Source: Psychrobacter sp. Choline-02u-9
GTDB taxonomy: Bacteria; Pseudomonadota; Gammaproteobacteria; Pseudomonadales; Moraxellaceae
Length of the DNA stretch: 64,000 nucleotides
Direction of reading: 5' to 3'
Assembly: GCF_002836505.1 (NCBI RefSeq)
Contig: NZ_PJBF01000042.1
Coordinates: 124,001 to 188,000, forward strand
Shown in pieces: positions 35,811 through 44,862 of the stretch. A program made the position numbers and the translations under genes. The first letter of the stretch is position 1; every line of letters begins with the position of its first letter. A model generated the notes under the pieces. It did not search any database. It worked only from the letters and a program-made list of their open reading frames with translations, and was not told where the DNA came from.

Positions 35811-35939
35811 CGGTAGGAATGGTAGGCTGTTAAAAATACAATACGCATATTTATGACAAGCTAGTCAATGATTTCATTCAAGCCTGTAGCTGCTACTGAA
35901 TTTTTCGATACGTTTACAGCATAGCTCCATGACCAGCAA

Positions 35940-35979
35940 CATGCCGACCATTAAATAACATTCGATGGTCGTCAGCATG
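35940..35979. terminator. Bulged hairpin between convergent genes
   Basis: CATGC-CGACCAT pairs with ATGGTCG-(TCA)-GCATG, a 12-bp stem with a 3-nt bulge. It lies between the EamA and methyltransferase ends. There is no clear T-run; it is the only terminator-like structure seen in this gap. Confidence 0.3.
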
Positions 35980-36033
35980 ATGAACTCAACGATCTAATTA
36001 TCTTACATTTTCTATGTTCAGATCAGCCTATGT

Positions 36034-36954
36034 CTAGGCAGTAGCAGTGAAATGTTGGCTTAATTCCTGAATATGCTCAGGGCCAATACCGCAGCAGCCA
36101 CCGATTAATGAAGCACCCTGTGCTTGCCACTTTTGTGCCCAGAGCAGATAGGCAGGCGGGGTCAAATCATCACGTACTTCATTAAGCGTATCATTTGCCG
36201 CAGCATTTTTTGGTTGCGGCGGGAAAGCATTGGCATAAGCGCCAAGTTTGATATGCTGCGCTTGTTTTGCTTGCAGTACAGTTTGTGCGACATCTAGTGC
36301 TTGCTCGATGACATCAGGTTGGCAGCAGTTAAAGAGTATCGCCTCGACATCGAGAGCAGCCATCGTTGCCACAGCTTCCTCGACGGTTTCTCCTGAACGC
36401 AGACGTGGTACATCGATATCCATACTGTCTTCTAAAGTAAAAGCTACCCATAGCGGTTTATTGTCTGTATCTAGCGTACTAAGTAGCTCACGAACAGCGA
36501 TAGACTCGGCGATTAGACTCTGAGTCTCAGCGAGCCAAAAATCGACATACGGATTTAGACCTTTGATTAGTGGGGTGGCGATATCTTCTACGTGGTCAGC
36601 ATCAAACAAGTCTGCACGGTAGGAGCCAAATAGTGGCGGGATAGAGCCAGCTACTTTGGTTGCTGCGCCTTCTAGCGTCACTGCTGCACGTGCCATTTCG
36701 CCTGATGCTGCTGCCAAATCTTGTGCTTGCGCCACAAAACGCTCCTCGCCGATATGAAAGGGTACTAGGGCGTAACTGTTGGTCGTAATGACTGCCGCGC
36801 CGCTCTTTATATAAGCACGGTGTACATCACGAACGATCTCTGGCGCTTCTATCATTGCCAGTGCTGACCATTCAGGTTGACGAAACGGTGCACCACGTTT
36901 CGCCAATTCTCGTCCCATGCCACCATCAATAATTGTGGTTGTATTTATTGGCAT
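36034..36954 (-). CDS. mmuM: Homocysteine S-methyltransferase
   Basis: 306 aa. The barrel starts with IIDGGMGRELAKRG, and the zinc ligands are in LFNCCQP and in GGCCGIGPEHI. It methylates homocysteine to methionine from S-methylmethionine or a related donor, without cobalamin. ATG 36954 is chosen for AAGGATTCGTT; the frame is open ten codons upstream to a TTG. The family also holds betaine-type enzymes, so the donor is inferred. No permease is adjacent. Confidence 0.82.
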   Translation of the reverse strand: MPINTTTIIDGGMGRELAKRGAPFRQPEWSALAMIEAPEIVRDVHRAYIKSGAAVITTNSYALVPFHIGEERFVAQAQDLAAASGEMARAAVTLEGAATKVAGSIPPLFGSYRADLFDADHVEDIATPLIKGLNPYVDFWLAETQSLIAESIAVRELLSTLDTDNKPLWVAFTLEDSMDIDVPRLRSGETVEEAVATMAALDVEAILFNCCQPDVIEQALDVAQTVLQAKQAQHIKLGAYANAFPPQPKNAAANDTLNEVRDDLTPPAYLLWAQKWQAQGASLIGGCCGIGPEHIQELSQHFTATA

Positions 36955-36984
36955 AACGAATCCTTCTTTATTGTGAGTAGACAA

Positions 36985-37485
36985 ACCTATGGAGGTGCTA
37001 TTGTTAAAAATAGAGTTATTTAAAGGAGCGAAATACTAGGCGTAATAAGCGTCAGATGCAACTATAGGTTTGTTAGTGATGTTAATTCATGGCTCTTGGT
37101 ATTTGGTTGTCCAATTTTGACACCGCTATCGCAAGATTTTTTTGATAACGTTTATATAAATTGCGAGTAAATACGATGGGTTGAATGGTAACGGGTTTTG
37201 TGCAAATCTGGTGGGTAATGGTTTTATAATATATCTTAGTTATAACCCTCCACGTTTTATTGAATATAAATAGAATGATATTAGAGAATAACCAGTAATA
37301 CTAATTTCTTATAGTTTAATATTAAGATTGATAATGCCGGAATTATATTGGTTATAACTAACTGTTAGTATTGAGCAAGTGCTTTTTTCGATCATTAAAC
37401 TGATATTTGTGAGCTTATCTTTACAAATCCTCATCAACGTTGTATCGCGCTGAATTTCTACTTTTCCTATAAAGGATTGAAAGTG
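36985..37485. other. Intergenic region upstream of the SEC-C gene
   Basis: About 500 bases without a credible ORF, AT-rich toward the right. A 13-bp palindrome ACTAACTGTTAGT lies at 37357-37369, 117 bp before the SEC-C gene start, and could be an operator. Nothing else is recognised. Confidence 0.45.
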
Positions 37486-39807
37486 ATGAATATCGAACAA
37501 GAAAAAGTAATCGCTAACCTGTTAAAGGAGATGGAGCAGGTTGCTACAAAAATACGTATTTTAATAAATGGGATCCCACCAGAAGAACTGCTTGGGTACA
37601 TTTATGGCCAACTTATGATGATGAACAGTAATACCACTTCGCCAGAACTAAGCTCCGATACTCAAAATAAAGAAAAAAATGAAATTCAATTCTTATTAGA
37701 GTACGTGCATGCGGTTCTTGCTTCTGATGTAGCCCAAGAATATGTGGTGTTTGATGAAAGAAAATGCGGTGAATTATTTGCACTTAGTCGAAATTTACGA
37801 GAAAAATCCATGTGTTTTGCGATGGTTTCTTCTATAAATACTCAGAATAAAGACTTCGGTTCTAATACGGCGGATATTGAATTTCAGGCCAAATCATCTT
37901 GGCTTATGCTCAGAGGAAATCGCTATCAGGTGTTAGAAGGTGAGTTTTATCAATATGTTCTTGCACCACATGATGATGTTTTAAAAGATATTTATGGTAT
38001 TGGAGCTATTGAAATTGCTGAGGGGTTTCAACAGTTAGCCAATGCAACGCGTGTAGGCCAGGCTAATGCTATTGAAGAAATGATGAAGCAGTTTCAAGCT
38101 GCTCAAGATTTCGCTGAAAAGCAGAATAAACCGCTCGAAGATGCTATGGAAGAATGGGTCGAAGCAAACGCTCAACAAACGAAAAGTGCGGGCTTAGCTG
38201 TGGATGATATGCTAAGAGGTGGTATATCCAATGTCAGTAGACATACAAAACTACCTTCAGAACTTTTAGCAGATTTGGCGTACTCACGTGGTGAGGAGCT
38301 TGATTTCTTCAGTGAAGGTGATTTTTCCGGCACACCTTACAGGACATTACCTGCTCGTAAAAAACCTTTAATCAAACTTGGTGAAGACTATTATGCTGTA
38401 GATCCTTGTTTTATCCGGGACGCAGGGTACCGTTCGCTTCTTTTTAATTTGTTGCAAAAGAAGCCTGATTACAAAGAAGCTTTTAAAGAACGACAGAAAG
38501 TAATGAGTGAAGCTGCGTTCCCCGAAATACTTGCTGAACAACTGAGTGGAGCAGTAATCTATCAAGAAGTCTATTATAAAGACCCCAAAACTAAACAATG
38601 GGCTGAAAACGATACCCTAGTTTTAATTGATGATGTACTTTACCTCGTTGAAGCTAAAGCTGGCGCAGCTGCGAGCATAGCTTCACCTGAACTTGATTTT
38701 AAGCGCCATTCACAATCTATAAAAGATTTGATAATAAAGGCTTACAAGCAGTGTGAACGTTTCTTTGAATATTTAAAATCTGCTGACGAAGTCCCACTAT
38801 TCAACCTAATAAATGGAAAATATGAGGAAGTAGGAAAACTCCGTCATTCAGACTATCGTGTAATGATCCCCATTGGGCTAACAGTTGAGTCATTCTCTCC
38901 ATTTTCATCATTTTCTAAAAACTTACCCCAAGTAAAACCACTGGTTGGGCAATATAGTTTTGTTTCGATTTCCATTGATGACCTTTTTGTTCTAAGACGT
39001 ATGTTGCCTACTCCTGGAGTATTTGCACATTATATGGAAGTGCGACAAGCAATTGCAGGCATTAAACAAGGACTTCTTTTCGATGAATTCGATCATCTAG
39101 GAGCTTACCTAACTAAAAATCGCTTTGATCAGGATATCATTGACCAGTCTAAGGACGAAAATGCTAGTTTAGTAATATATAATGGGATGAGTGACGTTGT
39201 AGACAGCGCTTTCGCAAGTGAACAATGGGAAACAAGCTCAAAACCTACTCAAGAATTTCCTGAAGTGGTTTTAAAGGTACTTTCAGCACTTGATATTTCT
39301 CGTGAACCAGGATGGCTCTCTGTCGATAGCCTAATTCGAGATTTTGGTGAGGAAGCACGTAATAACTTTGCAAAATACCTTACTGATCTAGACAAAACTA
39401 TCGAACAGCATCCAGCTCGCTATTTCGCATTTGGTGGGGAAGCTAATCCAATTCTTGTCTGGATGCAAAACTCAAAATATGAAGTTGAATGGGAGAAGGT
39501 AAACCATAAAGCAAGTGTTGTTGCTATATCGATTAAAGTAGAAAACCTAATAGGGGTACTACTTAAAGTTGGTAAACGAGGTGTTTATGAAGCGGCACAA
39601 CCTCTAAAAATTAATGTTCCAGTGGAGCAGACTAAAGAAAATATGCTCATATTTGAAGATGCGAAACGGATGAATCAGCAAATAAAATCTAGAGCCGATC
39701 ATGCCGTTAAGGGAAAGTTAGAGCCAAAGCAAAAACGAAAAGTCGGCCGTAATGCTTCATGTCCTTGCGGAAGTGGAAAAAAGTATAAAAGATGTCATGG
39801 CCTTTAG
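37486..39807 (+). CDS. Large SEC-C motif protein with PD-(D/E)xK nuclease-like core
   Basis: 773 aa, not assigned to a named family. The N-terminal 320 residues are of unknown type, partly helical (about 180-235). A central block at about 345-430 has the restriction-nuclease pattern: Glu in AFPEILAEQL, Asp376 in ENDTLVLIDD, Glu389-Ala-Lys391 in YLVEAKAG and Gln422 in AYKQCERFF. The last 20 residues, GRNASCPCGSGKKYKRCHGL, form a SEC-C zinc motif (Cys759, Cys761, Cys770, His771). ATG 37486 follows AAAGGATTGAAAGTG; TTG 37477 and GTG 37483 are in frame. It is AT-richer than its neighbours and sits alone between metabolic genes. A role in defence or DNA/RNA processing is a hypothesis. Confidence 0.75.
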   Translation: MNIEQEKVIANLLKEMEQVATKIRILINGIPPEELLGYIYGQLMMMNSNTTSPELSSDTQNKEKNEIQFLLEYVHAVLASDVAQEYVVFDERKCGELFALSRNLREKSMCFAMVSSINTQNKDFGSNTADIEFQAKSSWLMLRGNRYQVLEGEFYQYVLAPHDDVLKDIYGIGAIEIAEGFQQLANATRVGQANAIEEMMKQFQAAQDFAEKQNKPLEDAMEEWVEANAQQTKSAGLAVDDMLRGGISNVSRHTKLPSELLADLAYSRGEELDFFSEGDFSGTPYRTLPARKKPLIKLGEDYYAVDPCFIRDAGYRSLLFNLLQKKPDYKEAFKERQKVMSEAAFPEILAEQLSGAVIYQEVYYKDPKTKQWAENDTLVLIDDVLYLVEAKAGAAASIASPELDFKRHSQSIKDLIIKAYKQCERFFEYLKSADEVPLFNLINGKYEEVGKLRHSDYRVMIPIGLTVESFSPFSSFSKNLPQVKPLVGQYSFVSISIDDLFVLRRMLPTPGVFAHYMEVRQAIAGIKQGLLFDEFDHLGAYLTKNRFDQDIIDQSKDENASLVIYNGMSDVVDSAFASEQWETSSKPTQEFPEVVLKVLSALDISREPGWLSVDSLIRDFGEEARNNFAKYLTDLDKTIEQHPARYFAFGGEANPILVWMQNSKYEVEWEKVNHKASVVAISIKVENLIGVLLKVGKRGVYEAAQPLKINVPVEQTKENMLIFEDAKRMNQQIKSRADHAVKGKLEPKQKRKVGRNASCPCGSGKKYKRCHGL

Positions 39808-39935
39808 GTATTAACAATTTTCTGATTAGAAATTTACGCTAAAAAATATTTCATAATAGAAACTTAAAGAAGAATTATTACAATGAATAAATATTATTCG
39901 ACTCTAAAATAAACGTTGCTATAGCAATCAAGCAC

Positions 39936-39970
39936 AAAAAAGCAGACATCCTAGAATATCTGCTTTTTTT
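39936..39970. terminator. Bidirectional terminator
   Basis: AAAAAAGCAGA and TCTGCTTTTTT form an 11-bp stem with a 12-nt loop, with A-run and T-run on the two sides. It lies between the convergent SEC-C and MDR dehydrogenase genes and serves both. Confidence 0.8.
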
Positions 39971-39997
39971 ATTTCTATATTATGCTTCAAACAATTA

Positions 39998-41125
39998 TTA
40001 AGCTTGAGGTTTGATCAAGTACTTCTCACCAGTCGCCTGTTTGCCATAAGCGGCGATTGATTTCAATTGTAGTGCTTCCTCTAGCGTCACTTCATGCGTA
40101 TAGCTGCTCGCAAAGGTGGTGGTGATTTCTTCTGCCACGCGTTTGCGCATGGACTGAACCGTTTCACTACCAAGTTTGCCAAGTGCATTGAATAATAAGA
40201 AACCATTCACACCCCACGCAAAACCAAAGTTACGGTTTAAGGTGATTGGACCACGGTCTAAGGCGCCATAAATATAAGCTTGTTTAAAGGTATTTGAGCC
40301 ATAGACGCTGTATTCTTCTACGTCACGAGTGATAGCGGCTTCCATACAGTTTAGAATATCGCTGGTGAGCTTACCGCCACCGATAGGGTCAAACGAAATC
40401 GTAGCGCCTGTTTCAGTAATCGCGGCGGTCAAATCAGCAAGGAACGTCTCGCTGCTTGAGTTCACCACATACTTTGCGCCCATATCGCGCAATAGCTTTT
40501 CTTGCGAGTCTTTACGTACGATATTCACCAAATCAACACCGTCTGCCATACAGATACGGTTTAGCATTTGACCAAGGCTAGAAGCGGCTGCTGCATGTAC
40601 GATGGCTTTGTGGCCTTCAGCGCGCATGGTTTCGACCATTGCCAGTGAAGTGAGCGGGTTTACAAAAGACGATGCAGCCTCGGTAGCTGTCGTGCCGTCT
40701 TGCATTTCTATGCAGCTCCTTACATTGACACAGTGGTATTGACGATATGTACCGCCACCAATCACCGCAACCATTTTGCCCATGAGTGCTTGTGCGGCTT
40801 CTGATGAGCCTGCGGCGACGACTGTACCAGCGCCTTCATTGCCGACAGGCGTGTCTTTATTTACCCGAGTTTTGAGTGATGGCATGAATTTCGCAGGCAC
40901 ATCAGCAGTAATGATCGGGTTGTCATCAGTGCCTGATTGTACAGCGGTTGACATATCAGCGGCGCTGAACATCACACCAAAGTCAGAAGGGTTCAATGGC
41001 ATGGCTTCCATGCGAACGACAATTTCGTCAGCACCGGGTTGCGGCATCTCGATATCTTTTAAAGACAGGGTTAATTTGTTGTCATCACTGATGGTTGAAA
41101 CCAGTTGTTTATTTTTATCGGTCAT
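39998..41125 (-). CDS. Zinc-type alcohol dehydrogenase-like (MDR family) oxidoreductase
   Basis: 375 aa medium-chain dehydrogenase/reductase. The GroES-like N-terminal part includes PLNPSDFGVMFS and VGNEGAGTVVAAG. The Rossmann part has AIVHAAAASSLGQMLNRIC and the later FDPIGGGKLT. It lacks the Cys-rich structural zinc loop, so it is nearer to quinone- or enoyl-reductase branches than to classical ADH. An NAD(P)H reductase of enones or quinones is likely. It is followed on the opposite side of its promoter by a GST gene on the same strand, 128 bp away, suggesting detoxification. Confidence 0.72.
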   Translation of the reverse strand: MTDKNKQLVSTISDDNKLTLSLKDIEMPQPGADEIVVRMEAMPLNPSDFGVMFSAADMSTAVQSGTDDNPIITADVPAKFMPSLKTRVNKDTPVGNEGAGTVVAAGSSEAAQALMGKMVAVIGGGTYRQYHCVNVRSCIEMQDGTTATEAASSFVNPLTSLAMVETMRAEGHKAIVHAAAASSLGQMLNRICMADGVDLVNIVRKDSQEKLLRDMGAKYVVNSSSETFLADLTAAITETGATISFDPIGGGKLTSDILNCMEAAITRDVEEYSVYGSNTFKQAYIYGALDRGPITLNRNFGFAWGVNGFLLFNALGKLGSETVQSMRKRVAEEITTTFASSYTHEVTLEEALQLKSIAAYGKQATGEKYLIKPQA

Positions 41126-41252
41126 AAGATTTGCTCCTGCAAATAGTTAGATTTTTAGACCAATCCCTTTACGGCATTGGTCGTTCTTTAGGTTATTGAA
41201 TTTTAGTAATTTTCTTAATGTGGCTCATTTTTAGTAGCCACATTGCCACAAG

Positions 41253-41930
41253 TTATTTAGCGTTTGCGGCTTGGATTAGAGCCTTAACGTGTTGCATAAA
41301 CTCAGGCATGTTTGCTTGACTATCTGCCTGAACACTTTTTGCAATCTCGGTTTCACTCATGGCTTTGTTCCATTCTTTCATGCCGTCCACTTCTGCCAGT
41401 ACATCCCACTCAAGCTGAGTCGCGCCAAAAGCGTTGACAATAGTATTGACGTAATGCACGTAAATATCAGCCATGGTGAATTGCTCGCCTGCAATCCAAG
41501 GCGAAAATTGACATAAGCGATTCATAGCAATAATGCCGCGGCCCAATACTTGACGAACTTCCTCTTTGATTGCGTTAGGTGCTTGAGTACCAGAAAATAC
41601 ATATGGAATTAGACGACGACTTGGTAGCTCAAAATATAGCTCTGCTATTTTCATAATCTGACGTACAGACGCGCGTTTTGCTGCATCGGCAGGATATAGT
41701 GGCTTTTCAGGATACGTTTCTTCAAGGAAGTCACAAATCACGTTAGATTCCGACAGATTAAAACCGTCCGGCATGGTGATCGCAGGTACTTTACCCACTG
41801 GACTGACGGTGAGTAGATCATCACTACCAGCGTACAAAAGGTCCTCTTGGAATGGGATGCCTTTATATAAAAGAGCGTGTTTTACGATGTTGTAATAGTT
41901 GCTTGCAGCAAAGCCGTGCAAAGTAATCAT
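41253..41930 (-). CDS. Glutathione S-transferase
   Basis: 225 aa. The thioredoxin-like N-domain includes ITLHGFAASNYYNIVKHALL, VGKVPAI and SESNVICDFLEE (glutathione gamma-Glu site). The all-helical C-domain contains SPWIAGEQFTMADIYVHY. It conjugates or reduces electrophiles with glutathione; the class is not assigned. It is upstream of the MDR dehydrogenase gene on the same strand and divergent, across a MITE-like element, from a LysR gene. Confidence 0.85.
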   Translation of the reverse strand: MITLHGFAASNYYNIVKHALLYKGIPFQEDLLYAGSDDLLTVSPVGKVPAITMPDGFNLSESNVICDFLEETYPEKPLYPADAAKRASVRQIMKIAELYFELPSRRLIPYVFSGTQAPNAIKEEVRQVLGRGIIAMNRLCQFSPWIAGEQFTMADIYVHYVNTIVNAFGATQLEWDVLAEVDGMKEWNKAMSETEIAKSVQADSQANMPEFMQHVKALIQAANAK

Positions 41931-41992
41931 AAGTCATTCTTCCATTGTTGACGTAAAAGTTATTTTTAATCGTGTTTTCATTGCAACGTTTA

Positions 41993-42270
41993 GGGCGTGT
42001 TTGATATTCACAAATAGGCACTGCTGATTGCTAAAACGGTTCCAGACAAGGCGTAAAACGACGGTAATGCTCGTGCCTTAACTAGATTTACAACACAGTA
42101 TGGGGCAGTTTTAGCATCAGCTCCAATATAAACAGAAGGAGACAGGACTATTTTTTAGACAGTTCGACGTTAAAAATAGTAAGTTTAGTCATTCTAAGCG
42201 TCTATGTTTTAACAATGAAGTGGCAAAAAATAGTCTCTGTCAGTGCCATGGTCGAATATCAAGCACGCCC
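41993..42270. mobile_element. MITE-like element with 17-bp terminal inverted repeats
   Basis: The ends are GGGCGTGTTTGATATTC (41993-42009) and GAATATCAAGCACGCCC (42254-42270), inverted with one mismatch over 17. Each end is flanked by TA (41991-41992 and 42271-42272), as expected for a TA target duplication. The 278 bp contain no ORF, so any mobility would depend on a transposase elsewhere. It fills most of the gap between the GST and LysR genes. The transposase family is not identified. Confidence 0.7.
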
Positions 42271-42394
42271 TAAGTTAAACACATTATTACTGGTTTTAAT
42301 GTGGTTATATATAAGGAATAACGTGAATCACTATTGCTTTTAAGACAATAATAAAGCGAAAATGCTCACATATTCATCTAAATGGAGAGGTCAG

Positions 42395-43306
42395 TTGGAT
42401 CAATTACGTGCCATTAAGTATTTTAGCAAAGTCGTAGAAACGGGCAGTTTTACTAAAGCAGCAAATGCATTCAAAGTGCCACCATCCTCACTGTCAAGAC
42501 GAGTATCTGATTTAGAAAAGAGCTTGGGCGCGACACTGTTAAAGCGCTCGACTCGAATCGTTAAATTGACCGAAGTAGGGCAGGTTTATTATGACGATAT
42601 GCAGCAAATATTGGATCGGCTCGAGCAAAGCAAAGAAACAGTACGCAGTTATCAAACGACGCCGATGGGACGGTTACGCGTCAGCTCTATGGTGGGTTTT
42701 GGTGAAAAAATACTGCTACCACTGTTGGATGAGTTTGGTGAGTTGTATCCAGAGATTGTGCTAGATGTCAGTCTCAGTGATGAATTATCCGCATTGGGAC
42801 GTGACGATGTCGATATTGCGATTCGCGGTGGTTATGCGCCAAATGAGCACGTGATTGCTATTAGGCTCATGGACAATGGCTTTATACCGGTTGCGTCGCC
42901 CAGTTATTTAAAGATGCATGGCGAACCTAGTCATGTGATGGCATTAAAGGAACATAAAGGCCTGTATTTCAAAGCACCAAACGGGCCAACGCCTTGGCTC
43001 TGCTATGTGGACGATCAGTGGCATGATGTCTCAGGGCCAGCAGTGGCAATTTCAAACAATGGACCATGGCTAGCCAAAAAGGCTTGTGATGGTGAAGGGA
43101 TTTTGATGTCAACAAGGTGGGCACTATCCTCATATCTTGAGTCAGGGGCATTGCAAGAGATTAAATTTGAGCATCCATTAGCAATCACGCAGCATGCTGA
43201 TATGGCCGTATATCTGCTGTATCAAAAGCAGCGCTATCTAGTGCCTAAGGTAAAAGCCGCCGTCGATTTCTTGGTTGAGAGGATAAAAGTAGGAAGTATA
43301 AAATAA
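42395..43306 (+). CDS. LysR-family transcriptional regulator
   Basis: 303 aa from TTG 42395, which follows GGAGAGGTCAG and gives the usual LysR beginning M/LDQLRAIKYFSKVVETGSF. An in-frame ATG at 42362 adds 11 residues with no good ribosome site. HTH at 1-60 (FKVPPSSLSRRVSDLEKSLG), effector domain from about 90 with DDVDIAIRGGYAP. It lies beyond the MITE-like element from the divergent GST gene, its likely target before or despite insertion. Confidence 0.82.
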   Translation: MDQLRAIKYFSKVVETGSFTKAANAFKVPPSSLSRRVSDLEKSLGATLLKRSTRIVKLTEVGQVYYDDMQQILDRLEQSKETVRSYQTTPMGRLRVSSMVGFGEKILLPLLDEFGELYPEIVLDVSLSDELSALGRDDVDIAIRGGYAPNEHVIAIRLMDNGFIPVASPSYLKMHGEPSHVMALKEHKGLYFKAPNGPTPWLCYVDDQWHDVSGPAVAISNNGPWLAKKACDGEGILMSTRWALSSYLESGALQEIKFEHPLAITQHADMAVYLLYQKQRYLVPKVKAAVDFLVERIKVGSIK

Positions 43307-43621
43307 TAGCCTAAGCAGAAATTTTATAATCAATTCATACTAGTTAGATTTTCTGCTAGTCTAATCCGCATAGGCGCGGGCTAAAATTCTCGAAATACTA
43401 TACGTACGTGATAGTAAAGAATCGAATAATGGGCTAGCAAGAAAGTTGAGATCTCCTGATAATAAGCGTAGTGGATTATCTGAAGACTTACGACCAGTTT
43501 TGCCATTAATCATTAATTGGTAGGCATCAAAATATGACAAGTAACTGCTATGGGCTGCAACACGAATTGCGCTCTGCAACCCAAGAATTAAGCCCTAGGT
43601 GAATTAAAATGGAGTTGATAT
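43307..43621. other. Intergenic region left of the cassette-like genes
   Basis: 315 bases without a recognised gene. A 72-codon minus-strand frame (43361-43579, TTG start) was judged non-coding: no ribosome site and no family resemblance. The left boundary of the first cassette-like unit should be here, but no clean recombination site was found. Confidence 0.4.
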
Positions 43622-43930
43622 ATGCTGGAAATTAGACCTAATTGTGAATGTTGTGATAAAGACTTAGTACCAGATTCTACCGAAGCAATGATTTGCACAT
43701 ACGAATGCACTTTTTGCGTCACATGTGTAAATGAAATACTAGAAAATGTATGCCCAAATTGTGGCGGTGGTTTTGTTCCTCGACCTATTCGACCTAAAAT
43801 GGCTAGACGTATAGGTTTAAGTATCAACCATCAGCCTCCTTCAATTGAAAGAGTACATACCAAATATAGCATTGAAGAACTTAAAGAGTTCTCAGCAAAA
43901 GTTAAACACACAAAACCTGAAGATCGATGA
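43622..43930 (+). CDS. DUF1272 zinc-ribbon protein
   Basis: 102 aa. MLEIRPNCECCDKDLVPDS with the following CTYECTFCVTCVNEIL and CPNCGG is the DUF1272 signature: eight cysteines in four CxxC-like pairs within the first 45 residues, likely binding two zinc ions. The C-terminal half is basic and unstructured in appearance. GGAGTTGATAT precedes the ATG. Its stop is 12 bp before an attC-like site, so it is probably a captured gene cassette. Molecular function is unknown for the family. Confidence 0.82.
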   Translation: MLEIRPNCECCDKDLVPDSTEAMICTYECTFCVTCVNEILENVCPNCGGGFVPRPIRPKMARRIGLSINHQPPSIERVHTKYSIEELKEFSAKVKHTKPEDR

Positions 43931-43942
43931 TTAATACATTTA

Positions 43943-44035
43943 TATAACAAGCAGTTTAAACGGAAATAAAAAAGTTGGTTCGGCTTCGCTCAAAATGCTA
44001 ACACACGTTTTTTGCAGTTTAACCCGGCGTTATGT
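43943..44035 (+). other. attC-like recombination site 1
   Basis: Outer arms ATAAC (43944-43948) and GTTAT (44029-44033) and inner arms GTTTAAAC (43954-43961) and GTTTAACC (44017-44024, 7 of 8 when reversed) give the R''-L''...L'-R' layout of integron attC sites. The end CCCGGCGTTATG has the canonical core, with exchange expected at G/TTATG. The middle (TTCGGCTTCGCTC) can fold. Length is about 93 bp, within the known range. Confidence 0.65.
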
Positions 44036-44053
44036 TTCTAGGAGTTCTCTTTC

Positions 44054-44635
44054 ATGAATTTGCGACCTACATCACAAGAAGAAGTTTTTTTAAGCCTTGC
44101 TTACAATAGGTTTTATGATCTTGCCGATGAAATAATTGAAGACTCATTTTGGGAACAAGAAGACTGGTATCGTTTTAGCAAAGTGATTAACCTATTTTCA
44201 GTTTATGCAGAGTTACTAGCTTATGAGCCCTTTAAGTATGTTCTTGAGGCAATTAAGAAACAAAGACCTCCAATGGAATCTGAAATTGGTGGCCCATTGT
44301 TTAAATTTATTAGAAATACTTTTGCTCACTTTCCCTTGTTTGAGAGTTGGAATGAGGTTTGGTTAACAAAAGGCTTAGTAAATTGGCAAAAAGAAGGGTT
44401 AACCATTGATCGCTTTCTCCAAAAGTACGCTGGTCATACCGAAATAAAGTATAGATTCTGGGAAGCTGAGAAGAAAAAAATGACATATATAAGTATCAAT
44501 TTTCCAGAACAATATGATGATAAAAAAATATATTTAAGCGAGATTCTTTCCGAAAAAGATGGCGTAAAGTTCTCGCTTATAATGATGCGGAATATATTAA
44601 ACACACAAGTAGAGTCTATTAAAAACGGGATATAA
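44054..44635 (+). CDS. Uncharacterised cassette protein with HEPN-like RNxxAH motif
   Basis: 193 aa, helix-rich, AT-rich gene. It is not recognised as a named family. FKFIRNTFAHFP contains Arg87-Asn-x3-His92 (R-x4-H), the active-site pattern of HEPN-type RNases and HEPN antiviral or toxin domains. YEPFKYVLEAI and WEAEKKKMTYISINFP surround it. TAGGAGTTCTCTTTC precedes the ATG. The gene starts 20 bp after attC-like site 1, and its stop codon lies inside the second attC-like site, as in integron cassettes. HEPN membership rests on one short motif and predicted helices. Confidence 0.65.
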   Translation: MNLRPTSQEEVFLSLAYNRFYDLADEIIEDSFWEQEDWYRFSKVINLFSVYAELLAYEPFKYVLEAIKKQRPPMESEIGGPLFKFIRNTFAHFPLFESWNEVWLTKGLVNWQKEGLTIDRFLQKYAGHTEIKYRFWEAEKKKMTYISINFPEQYDDKKIYLSEILSEKDGVKFSLIMMRNILNTQVESIKNGI

Positions 44636-44708
44636 CAAGCATTTGAAGCGGAACTGCTAACAGTTTTCTCGGTTCTGCTCCACTACACATTTGAGCCAGA
44701 TAATACTC
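44631..44708 (+). other. attC-like recombination site 2, degenerate right end
   Basis: It starts with TATAACAAGC, identical to the start of site 1. GAAGCGGAACTG can pair imperfectly with CGGTTCTGCTCC, giving the central stem. ACATTTGAGCC follows, but the expected GTTAT core at the end is replaced by GATAAT. It is probably a decayed or truncated attC. Confidence 0.45.
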
Positions 44709-44862
44709 ACAACTTATGACTGTGTTACCACCGACTACTATGGGCACTAAGCTGACCGTCAATACTTGAACAGTATGAATATTTACTTTTATTTTAGTTG
44801 TGCAAAACAGCATGACCTGACATTTTAACGCCTTCTACATTAGGAGATGCTCGTTAAGAGCT

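Noticed and set aside
42001..42260. Truncated insertion sequence with a broken transposase gene
   Set aside because: No frame of useful length lies between the inverted ends; a non-autonomous element explains it better.
43361..43579. 72-codon minus-strand frame next to the cassette-like genes, considered as a transposase or integrase remnant
   Set aside because: TTG start, no ribosome site and no recognisable transposase or IntI motif.
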